This document shows positions 43,782 to 55,600 of a stretch of DNA of 64,000 bases, piece after piece. The stretch's first letter is position 1. Every line of letters begins with the position of its first letter. The DNA lies in contig NC_135556.1 of NCBI RefSeq assembly GCF_964340395.1, positions 26,154,223 to 26,218,222 on the forward strand, in the 5' to 3' direction. The notes under the pieces are model-generated. The model ran no database searches and was not told the DNA's origin. It saw nothing but the letters and a program-made list of their open reading frames with translations. The translations under genes and the position numbers were made by a program. This stretch comes from Glandiceps talaboti. Taxonomy: Eukaryota; Hemichordata; Enteropneusta; Spengelidae.

Positions 43782-43850
43782 GCTTGTTTGTTTGTTTGTT
43801 GTTTGTTTGTTTGTTTGTTTGTTTGTTTGTTTGTTTGTGTGTTTGGTTGG
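43782..43850. repeat. (TTTG)n microsatellite
   Basis: About 15 TTTG units with one deletion and a short TTGG end lie downstream of the SLC35G-like gene. Confidence 0.9.
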
Positions 43851-44126
43851 TTGGTTTTTTCTTTGTTATTGATGGTGATTTTTCATTATTGCTAAGGAGC
43901 GGTTGTAAATGTAAGGATTTTTTACATTACAGAGTGTGCAATGCTTGACCTTCAAGCCATAAAAAGCGACTTTACTCTGCAATTGAAAAGTGAGTGATTT
44001 TTAAAGGTCTTTTATATGTTGTAAATTGAATCTATCAAGGTATGGTAAATCCCTGACCCATCATGATACAGCCAAGTGAAGAATTATGCAACAACTACAA
44101 CGAAATTTCTTCTCAGGAGCGCGAGA

Positions 44127-44352
44127 CTATGTATGTATGTATGTATGTATGTATGTATGTATGTATGTATGTATGTATGTATGTATGTATGTATGTATGT
44201 ATGTATGTATGTATGTATGTATGTATGTATGTATGTATGTATGTTTGTATGTATGTATGTATGTATGTATGTATGTATGTATGTATGTATGTGTGTGTGT
44301 GTGTATGTATGTGTGTGTGTGTGGGGGGGGGTAGGTAGGTAGATAGATAGGT
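44127..44352. repeat. (ATGT)n microsatellite with GT and GGTA edges
   Basis: About 40 ATGT units are followed by GT, a G run and TAGG/TAGA repeats. All long open frames here come from the tetranucleotide. Confidence 0.96.
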
Positions 44353-46389
44353 AGGTATGCTTTGATTCCTGTCTTGATTTCTCCTCAAGCTAATATCCTA
44401 TTTCAATTTGCATAATGAAATACAAAAGTTTGTACCAGTATAACTAGCAAGGAAGCAAACTGGTGATGAGAAAATTTCTAGTTCATATGTAGTGCTAGCT
44501 AGTTTATACTGTACCTTAGCTGGAGTGGCTTCTAATCTGAGCTCACATGAACTTATGTAAATAATTTATATAAAACAAATCGCGACATATAAACATGTGG
44601 CTGTCAAGAAAGGCACAGTCCGACCCTACGTGGTCAGAAATGTTAAAAAGAATGAAAAGATTTCATAATCGTTTAGTTCGTTTGTTATCACATCTCAATA
44701 TCTCTACAATAATAATGTCAGCTAGATTATTTCTTCATGAACTAGACTGTTGTGTATACATGGTGAGATCGGCAATTCTTTAATTATTTGGTTAAAAATG
44801 TTTAGTTGTTTTATTGGTAGATTGGTGAGATAAAAGAGGAGGGGAAATCCATTTCTTTACTTTTTATTTGGTCGTAGATGACCTTCCGTATCAATATAGT
44901 TTTTATGCAACAATGATTATTGTTTAGCTGGTTTAAATATCGGCTGGGAGGGGAAGGGGGAGGGGGAGTATTATTTGTGCCAGACTGAAATAAAGGGTAA
45001 AAAATGGCATCGAAATAGTGTATCATTGTTTCATTGTATGTCCAAATTTCTTTGATGCCATTGACATGATACAACTTTACCTTATGTCGTAGTTGATATA
45101 TTCGTAAAGTCAGGTTGTCATTTTCATGAAGGCAGCAAGTCCTGGAGTTTTCACACTAAAAGTGTAGGGCGCCCTCAACTTCCTCTTCAAATGATTGCAA
45201 TCTTACATTAAACGGTCACAAATGTTTATTTAGTAAATATTGGTGTTTTACATCAATGTAGTAAAATATAGCGTGAAAATTTGGTACCCAAGTTGGTTCA
45301 GTCATTTTATCAATCTAAGTTATTTGTATTCTTTTAAAAGATGCTTTTACGTATTTCAACATATCATAATCATAAGTTTACCTTTAGACCATGCCATAGG
45401 AAAATTGTAGTTCTAATTACCCTACCTGTATTTGAATCCCTGCTAGCCCTTAACATTTGTATGTACGTAGTTTTGAAAAACAATATCCAGAAAAAAATTG
45501 GCGTCAAAATCAGAATATACAATATTATGAAACAACACAAAAATAGAAATGTGATGAACATCAAAATATACGTATAAAACATCAAAGCTGAAAGGTAAGC
45601 TTAAAATATAATCAGAACCATGCAATTTAGTTTGCTTAGCCATATATAGAAACTGTATAGTTGGTGAAAAGGGTATTAATTGTAGTCAACTTTGAATTCT
45701 AGGTAGATTTAATAGTTTATAATAATTTATTCTCTATTTTTATGATATGATTATATTATCCTAAATATCTTACTTTCTATAATGTCACTAACAAGTTTGA
45801 CAAATTTATTAAATCTGTTATATTTCCATTTCAAATCAGAAATGTTTGTTGTTATTTCATTACCTGTTTAGGTTACCCACCGATTTAGAATGCTAATGTT
45901 ATTTTTAAAATACTAGTTTGACAGTATAGAGAAACATTACTTGAATGTTTATATTTTGTTAAAATGCCCATTAAGCTTCCACAAAAGAAGAGAGTAAATC
46001 TGAAAGAGAAAGTCATCTGGCGCAACAAAAATCTGACTAATATTGATATAATTATTTTATCTGCTCGACAAAAATGTTACCAATATTTTGCAACATTTTC
46101 TCTGACATAAACAGTGGCATAATCCAAATAAATAAATAACTTACAGTACAAATAAATGACACGGAGGCATAGCTAGAACTAGAAGCTCATATACTATTAG
46201 TACATTTCAAAACGATCTTATTCCATTACCAAACATTGTTGTGTGCCTTAGGTTTTCTGAAAAGTGATAACACCAGAAACGTCTAAGTTTTGTAGCAGTT
46301 GAGAACAATGTATTTGTAACTACTTCATAAGAAACGATGAATCTGTTTTTATAATTATTTTAAATGATTTATAAAGACAACGAACAGTT

Positions 46390-47000
46390 TGATTTGATTT
46401 GATTTATTGATTTCACCAGGAAAAAAAACATACATAACAAATAAATTAACAAAATATATAAATTAAATTCAGTTATACGTCTTATTATTGTCAATACAGT
46501 CCTACTTGCATGCATGTTTGCATGTTTGCATGTATGCATGTATGCATGTATGCATGTATGTTTGTATGTATGTATGTATGTATGTATGTATGTATGTATG
46601 TATGTATGTATGTATGTCTGTATGTCTGTATGTATGTATGTATGTATGTATGTATGTATGTATGTATGTATGTATGTATGTATGTATGTATGTATGTATG
46701 TATGTATGTATGTGTGTGTGTGTATGTATGTATGTATGTATGTATGTATGTATGTATGTATTTCATTATTTTTTTATATATATTTAAACTTTATTTAAAG
46801 AGGGTTAAAAATCATACAGATAACCTGGTTAGCTAAAAGCTAGTTTTCCCCAGGACCCTCTAAAAGACAACAAAACAGGATAAGTTAGAACACACACAGA
46901 AATACAACTAAGACAAATACAATATACAATATGCAGGAATCATAAACAAATTAAATACAATATGCAGGAAACAATAAAACTCAATTAAAATATGCTTCTA
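46390..47000. other. Possible retroposon 3' ends flanking the ATGT microsatellite
   Basis: TTTGATTTGATTTGATTTAT (from about 46388) looks like a pentameric LINE/SINE tail. AACTTTATTTAAAGAGGG with the later CCCCAGGACCCTCT (about 46787-46862) resembles the inverted 3' end of another retroposon. No coding remnant or target duplication was identified, so the call is weak. Confidence 0.3.
46502..46763. repeat. (ATGT)n microsatellite with GCAT variants
   Basis: GCATGTTT and GCATGTAT variants at the left edge lead into about 45 ATGT units, with a GT patch near 46712. It ends at a T-rich stretch next to a possible LINE/SINE tail. Confidence 0.95.
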
Positions 47001-47744
47001 TAATTCTTATTCAAAGCTGATTCTGGAAGGATCAACTAAGAGATGGATATCAGTCCATGTTATTCAATAATTGAAATAAACACATATACGCTGACAATTT
47101 CTGTGTTAGATTGTTTTTATTACCAGCTGCATTGCATTCTTCCAAATACATGTAAAATACTCTTCAATAGTGTGTATTGAAATATTGTTTTTTTACAACC
47201 TATGTCCATACTATTATTCAGTTTCCATCTGGTTCATAATTAGGAATATCTTTAGGATGCAAACTCCAAATTTTATATAATGTATTTCATAAATTGATGA
47301 TAACAAAGTGTGTGTCTGCTATAAAGCTTATTTATCTACCTTATAATCTGAATGATTCATTTACATAATCGATGACTTTTGGTAATGATGTATTATCGTC
47401 AGTATGCAAGCTTCATATTTCATATAAATTGGTATAATTAACTTGACTGTATTAAGGGGTACATTATTTGTGATAGCTATAGCTCTGAATTTTTCATTCC
47501 GACAATGTGTATAGGAAAGTTGCCCTTAAAGAAAGCATTTAGTTTACACCTGGTTATATTTTATTTCCATACATTGTTCTACAATATTATCCTACTCTCA
47601 ACATAATGAACATATAGAAAACAATTTGTAAGATAGGAATCACAATTACATTTGTATCCCTTTATACACCTGTAAGGAATGACCAGTTTACACAGTGATT
47701 AATTGACTATGGTTTCTACGAAGGGGGTCAACAACACAGGCAAA

Positions 47745-47757
47745 CAGACACATACAT

Positions 47758-47809
<52 letters not shown>

Positions 47810-47814
47810 AACAT

Positions 47815-47851
<37 letters not shown>

Positions 47852-47948
47852 TACATACGTACGTACGTACGTACGTACGTACATACATACATGCATGCAT
47901 GCATGCATGCATGCATACATACATACATACATACATACATACATACAT

Positions 47949-47979
<31 letters not shown>

Positions 47980-48154
47980 ACATACATACATACATACATA
48001 CACACACACACACGTACGTACGTGCGTGCATGCATGCATGCATACATACATACATACATGCATACATACATACATACATACATACATACATACATACATA
48101 CATACATACATACATACATACATACATACATACTGTTTACATACATACATACTG

Positions 48155-48186
<32 letters not shown>

Positions 48187-48196
48187 CATACATACA

Positions 48197-48230
<34 letters not shown>

Positions 48231-48242
48231 CATACATACATC
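47745..48242. repeat. Large mosaic (ACAT/ACGT/GCAT/AC)n microsatellite
   Basis: About 500 bp is made only of AC, ACAT, ACGT and GCAT units in alternating blocks, with two TACTGTTT interruptions near 48130-48155. It gives spurious open frames in five frames. Confidence 0.96.
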
Positions 48243-48539
48243 ACACATTGTTCTTATAAAGTTGGTTTGATTTGTTCGCAGTCATGTAAGGATCTATAAC
48301 TATCTTCTCTACTTTCATCAAATGGTATATCTTCATTTGAAATTGTCTTCTTTGTCGAACTTTAATACACACAGCTATTCTGCAGTCCACAATAATGCCA
48401 AATTTTCGAAAGAGTTGACAGCGCTGTTATGTTCAGTCACACTGCTTCTTCTGTTTGACATGACCTACAGTAACCCTGTACACGATAAAACAACTTACTG
48501 CTAATTTCTCTAAATTCCCTATGCAAATCCATTTGTGGA

Positions 48540-49647
48540 TCATCTGACACAGTCAACGGGAGAGACTTTCGTAGTGGTCTGTTTTCTCCATTTTTTGTAA
48601 AGGTGTACACACGCAAAGTCGGCGATTTCGACGAGTGTAACAAAACTTGCCCCAAGTAACAGTCCCATTGAACCTCCTATATCACCTGAAAATATCAGTC
48701 AATACAAATATAAGTATAGAAATGGTATACATGCCAAGATGTTGAAGTGTAGGCAATGCCTACCTCTATGAAATAGTCATTGGAATTCATTCGCTATTAA
48801 TGTTTGTATTACATTAGCGAGAGGTGTGTGTTCCCATTTGCTACGAAATGACAAGAACATTGGTATATTAACATGTCAATGAGCTATTGAGCCTACTGGC
48901 AATACCACGACTTTGTCAACGTTCCCTGATTTGTTGAGAAGAACATTTGAACACCCCCCCCCCCCAACACCTCCAGCAAATTTTTTGTACCCAAGGATCA
49001 CGGACAAATTCTTGAGAAGTTATGACTCGGTTTATCTTTGGTACTGAAGACAATACGATACTTCTTTTTTTGTTGTGTAAAGACACATGAACATGAATGT
49101 AAGCTCAGTGCATTCGGTTTAAAAAAAATTGTGGTTCGTAATCATTGTCGCATCCCGGAACTTATCTTTTCTTCCGAGGGTGTCGTAAATGAGGCTATAG
49201 TTTACGATTATGTTCATGGCGACTGCAGGTCATTTTTATAACCAAACTATTAAAATAAAATGGCAAAGTATAAGATTTACGTAATTAAAATCTATCAGAC
49301 CAACTATCTAAAGTAGCTAGGTCCTAGGACAAACTCGATGGTAAAAATTATCCACTTACTAAATAGTTTGAAGAGTTCATAATCAATATGTTGTGAAATC
49401 TCTTCGTAGCTGAGTTCCTCAAAAAAAATGTCTAATTTTATAGCATTTTTCCTGCAAAACGAAAATATAACTAAAGGTTTAGAAATTGTTATCGAATCGA
49501 TAAGGAAACTTCTCGCATGCAAAAAGAATATATTTTTCATTCTCTGTGTTTCATTTCTGTCATTTCCTCCTTATATCTCCTCTCTTTATTCCCTCCCTCC
49601 TTCCCTCCCCCTGTTCTTCCACCTGCCCGCCCGCCCGCCTGTGTCTG

Positions 49648-49684
<37 letters not shown>

Positions 49685-52600
49685 GCCTGCCTGCCTGTCT
49701 GTCTGTCTGTCTGTCTGTCTGCCTGCCTGTCTGTCTGTCTGTCTGTCTGTCTGTCTGACTGTGTATGTTTGTCCGACTTGCTCTCTCCTTATCCCACTCC
49801 GATAGCCACAAACATACCCACGCTCGTATAATTTCTTCAGCCATATACCCACAATCGTATCATTTCTTCAATATCCTTTTCAAATGATGACAGTTTCAAT
49901 ATACCCAACCAATATATCAATCACATATATATAATACACATACCTAAGAAAATCTGGATCACTTTTATTCAAAAGTTTGCTGTACTCAACTGTTGCAAAA
50001 TTTGAAGGAAACTGGGCATACGACAGACCAGAAGTGTACAGAAAGCGTTCACATGGTACAGGACAATTGCAGTAATCTCTTTGACTCGCATAGTTGTCTA
50101 TAGAAAGATAAGATAACACAGTCATGAACCAAGATACTAAGAACAGTGGAAAAATTAGATCTGGAAATACATACATATTTGAACAAAGTATGGACAAAGT
50201 CTAACCAGTTTTGGTCACTTAAATGGTTACGAGTGTGTATTTTAAGGTTCTCCCACCAGTTACTAGTAAAATTACACCCTCTATATAAAATGCTCCTTGT
50301 CTTTTACATATACCATGCCAACCCAAACCACTTTGTCCGTTAAAAGTGACAGCTCTCTTAATATAACTTCAATAATTATATTTTCTGTTTTCAACTTCGG
50401 CAAAATACACACCGTAATCCCACCCAGTCAATATAACAACTAAACCGTGATCGACTACAAAACCCCATCCATTTACCCAGATGTGGTAGCTAGCAATAAC
50501 ACATTCACTTACCCAGATGTGGTAGATAGCAATAACACATTCACTTACCCAGATGTGGTAGATAGCAATGAAATGTTAATTCTGCTGAACACAAGGGTGC
50601 TTCCGCTGCAAAGAATAGATACATGAGTCAGTTACCATTATCACAGCACAACTTTTTTAGTCTAGTTTCCCTTCCCCTACTTGTGATTCTGCCCCAATGT
50701 GTTTTTCTCTAATGTAGTAAGTATTTGACTTCAGATTGTCCAGAGGGAAATCATCCTTCTATCACATAGGTGGGAGAGGCGCTGTGGGTTTGACAAATAG
50801 AGAGTGCCAAGACAAATATGGTACAAAACGGTTAATGAACTCCAGGAGGGCTACAATACAACTGGGTTGTCACGTGATTTCACAAATGCATAATGTTTCT
50901 AGTGTAGCGCATTGTGACATATATTATATCGGACCAGGGCAGTATCTGGATATTACATCGTAACAGGGCAGTATCTAGATATTACATCGGAACAGTGCAG
51001 TATCTGGATATTGCATCGTAACAGTGCAGTTACATCGGAACAGTGCAGTATCTGGATATTACATCGTAACAGTGCAGTATCTGGATATTACATCGTAACA
51101 GTGCAGTATCTAGATATTACATCATAACAGTGCAGTATCTGGATATTACATCGTAACAGTGCAGTATCTGGATATTACATCATAACAGTGCAGTATCTAG
51201 ATATTACATCATAACAGTGCAGTATCTGGATATTACATCATAACAGTGCAGTATCTGGATATTACATCATAACAGTGCAGTATCTGGATATTACATGGTA
51301 ACAGTGCTGTATCTGGATATTACATCGTAACAGTGCAGTATCTGGATATCACATCGCAACAGTGCAGTATCTGGATATTACATCGCAACAGTGCAGTATC
51401 TGGATATTACATGGTAACAGTGCAATATCTGGATATTACATGGTAACAGTGCAGTATCTGGATATTACATGGTAGCAGTGCAGTATCTGGATATTACATG
51501 GTAACAGTGCAATATCTGGATATTACATGGTAACAGTGCAATATCTGGATATTACATGGTAACAGTGCAATATCTGGATATTACATGGTAACAGTGCAGT
51601 ATCTGGATATTACATCGTAACAGTGCAGTATCTAGATATTACATGGTAACAGTGCAGTATCTGGATATTACATTGTAACAGTGCAATATCTGTATATTAC
51701 ATCGTAACAGTGCAGTATCTGGATATTACATCGTAACAGTACAATATCTGGATATTTCACCAAACCAATGCGATATTACACAATGTTGATGCAATCGTTT
51801 AAATAATGTACTCGTGAAACAAAGTAGTCTGTAAGATGCATACATCGATATCCGTGATGTTGGGAATGTAACTGTTGTGCGGGTTGCGGGCCACTGCGGG
51901 TTACTGTGGGGAAGTGAGTTTAACTATTGTGCAGGTTGCGGGTAGACTGTCGACAGTCGCTCGCGCCTTTTTTCCCCCTACGTTTTATCTAAACTCCAAT
52001 CCGGCGCAACACTAGTCTAATCGCAAACTGATATCGAGGGCCGAAGGCCCGAGCTTGGGCCTTCGGCACTCGACCACCCGGGCCTTCGGCACTCGATATC
52101 AGTTTGCGATTATACTAGTGTTGCGCCGGATCGGAGTTTAGATAAAACGTAGGGGGAAAAAGGCGCGAGCAACTGTCGACAGTTTAGGCTGCGGGTTGCT
52201 ATTTTTACCCACTTTTCAAAATCAAAGAAACTTGTTGGCTGGCCACTGGGGGTAACTTATTGTGCAGGTCACATGCGACATGCACTGTATTATTCGATAG
52301 AACCTATGTGCTGGGCTAACTGCACACATAATTTTGTGTATTATACCCCCACCCCTAAACTTGATGGCTATTTTATAACAATGATTATAGTTAGCATATC
52401 ATTGACCTCAGAAAATATCTCAATTCCACGATTAAAATGTACTTTAAATGATTACATAACATTATCTATTTACTGTAACAGAGATGACAGTGGACCAACT
52501 TATCTCTTAAACAACTCTTACTGATAACAGGAAGTGGTCCTGTTGTTTTAAAAAACACCAAGTCAAGATTATGGCTGAAATCTATCTTATACAATCAAAT

Positions 52601-55600
52601 TAGTCTGACTAGTTACACAAAGGCACCCACACACTACCCTGACCACAGCAAGATGACAACCAGTAGTCAGGCAGTAGTTTGCTAATACATCACTGAGGAA
52701 CAGAAAGGAATAGTGGAACAGCCACAACCTTGAAAGTGAATAATGAATAATTGAATAATCAGTACATCCAGTAATTTTGTCTCTATTATTGTCCCAACAG
52801 AGCTCCAAAAAAATTAATCATCATCATCTAGTGAGGTTGACCACCATTGACTGAATACTTATGTGCTCATACAGATTACTTACGTGTATATGTATTCATT
52901 TGTCATTATTTTTTGCAAACTTATATAATGTTTTGGACGATTTTATATAAATAATTGTCGTTTGAACAACCCGCAAATTGACCCGCAAATTGACCCGCAG
53001 ATCGACCCGCAGTTAGGCCTGTCGACCCGCAAAATAACGATACTGTGATGTGGTCAGCAGTTCTCCCACTGAACACATGTCAAATGCAGTAGAGCTTCTG
53101 TACAAACTTTGAAAGTTGGTTAAGTTGTCAAGATACTATTTTGTCACCCAAAACTCCCAAAATCACATGTAACTTGATACGGTAATCACTGGTAATCAAT
53201 ACAAGTGTACTAAAGGCAGTAATAAGCGTGACTGGATATTTCCTTTAAAGGACTACACTTTAGAACTTTGTGCTTTTCTTGGTTATTCTACAGTGCTGGC
53301 AAGAAACAAGTGACTCTTTGATTATGAATGAATGATACAAAACTATGATGAATAACTTTAAGCTGAGTGTGTAAACTTAAAGTGATAAATTGTAATGAGA
53401 GTTCAACTGATCTTTACAATGACGAGGATAACAAAGTTGACCTTCTAGACTGTCTATATACTTTTACTAGTGATATTTTCAAAATTGCATATTATTGTGT
53501 AGTACTACTACTTTGCAGCATACGCTCAAACACTGACAATGCTAATAGGAACTAGGTCAGACTATTAAAATTGATTATTTATAAACGACATGTCTTACCT
53601 GGCATATATGTAGTTTTACATCCACACTTTGATACGATATACTTTGTAAGACACTCAATTTGACATTTGGACATCGTATAATCTTTATAATATTCCAACT
53701 TTTTCGACATGCAGGTACCGTAGGGAGCTGGTTTACTCGATACCTTGAATGAGAATAGTAAATTAACTTGACACTGTACGTTATGTAATAGAAGTCAGTT
53801 GTAACGTCATCTCGCTCAACACATTTCTTTTACACACATTGTTATATTTCATACACTTCATCGCTTTCTTTATCCAAAATTACATTTTATAGTCTGACTG
53901 GACAAACGTCTAGTGACATTGCTACATTTTACTCGACAAAAATCAATAAGCACAATTAGTACATTTTCATCCTTCCCAGGGCGGATCGCCTAATTCCATG
54001 GCAAAACATTAATACAAATCATTTTACACTACTGGGAACGAATTAAGCACTCATCAAATGACAGAAATTACAATATTTGATGCATATATAATGTATATAC
54101 ATGTAGCTATAAACAAACCTGTGTCATCTTAAGTCCTACAAGTGTATGAGAACCAGGAGGTACTGCAAATCCTAGATCTCCAACCATTGGCAAGTCATTT
54201 GGATTATGAATAGCAATTTTTAAGCCGGCTGATTCTCGTGGTCCTCTGCCATATTGGTCATGTTCAATGTTGACAATCAAACTTAGAGCGAAGCGTGACC
54301 CTGTAGCCAAAAAAGGAAAACCTAGAAGCATTTTTAAGTATGTATGTGATTGTTCGGGACAGGTTAGTTTTAAAGTTGCATCGTCAAGAGCTTCATGCCG
54401 TTGTTGTTGTTGTTGTTGTTGTTGTTGTCGTCGTCGTCGTTGTTGTTGTTGTTGTTGTTGTTGCTGTTGTCGTCGTCGTCGTCGTTTTCTAAATCATTAA
54501 CTGTAATCAAAAACTTCAATGACAAAAAGAACATTTCATATTTCATAACTTTCATAAACATAATTTAAAAATAAATATGATTTTGAAAGATCAGATTTTG
54601 TCAATGATAGGCAATAGTTTTGACAGTATGTGTGACTGTATGTGACATTTTGGTGTGTCTAATATAACCAAACACAGAAAGTATTACATGTAAATTATGG
54701 ACAATGATCCCTTTCCAGTTCTGGTGTTGGCCCTATTAGTCGAAAAAAAGTAAAATGTTTCCATAAAGCTTGTCGCTCTCCAAATAAATAGCCCTAAATA
54801 TTCAAACATGTTGATAATTACAGGCAATCTATATATAGCATTTTGGTTATAGCTTTACTATAACTTTCACGTAAAAGATCAACTTAACGGTCCCATTCAG
54901 ATATTGAGGGGACAAAAAACAAAGGCGCCAAACTAGTCAGAAATTCAAGCCGCCTATGTATTCATTTACAATACGTATGAAAGAGAAAATATGATGTGCT
55001 TACATAACTGTTACGTGGGAAAGCCGGTCAAACATTTCTCAGTTTCAGTACCTTCTCAGTCATCCTTATGCGATCTGATAAGACTATAAATGTCGAATTA
55101 CAGTAAAACTGATGAATAACAACTTTTGGTTATGAAGTTGTATGCGCCTCGAAATCAAAATCTTAAACTTTTGTCTTCACTTTTTTCAAGAAATCTCAAA
55201 CCCATTTTTACTTAAAAAGGTCAGGGGTCACCATTTGAAATAGGGGTCAAAATTATATTGAACCAATTTAGAATCTAATATGACCGCCGAATATTGTATT
55301 AACATATGAGGAATAAAAGATTGCCGACTTCCTTGAAACAAGACACCAAATCCAAAACTTAAAAAGTCGACCAACCATAATCTTTCAAACGTCAAAAATT
55401 AGAAGAACTTTGAATTTCTGGAAAGTTAAGTTGGTCCTCGGGGCGTATTCTACCTCACAAGCTCAAATGGTCAAACGGTCTCACGATTGGGGTATGATAG
55501 TATACTGATTACCTGTGTTGTCGACCCTCAACTGTGGTCTACCATTCGTACCTGAGTTGAAAGTATGGCATAAACCAAAATCTGTGATAGACGTTGTGAA

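Larger units (their letters stand above)
43364..48539. other. Intergenic region between the SLC35G-like gene and the DEG/ENaC gene
   Basis: Apart from the microsatellites and possible retroposon tails listed separately, this is AT-rich DNA without recognisable exons. The two genes converge here, so the left part contains the transporter's 3' end and the right part the 3' UTR of the channel. Confidence 0.7.

Noticed and set aside
44063-48299. Long open frames of repeated Tyr-Ile-His-Thr or Met-Tyr-Val-Cys residues
   Set aside because: They are translations of ATGT/ACAT microsatellites, open in several frames and on both strands, with no start context or conserved domain.
50937-51752. CRISPR-like array (29-bp unit repeated many times)
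   Set aside because: The units are contiguous with no unique spacers, and the context is an intron of an animal gene; it is a minisatellite.
52273-52524. 83-codon plus-strand frame downstream of MITE copy 2
   Set aside because: No recognisable domain, AT-rich codon use, and it lies antisense within a channel intron.
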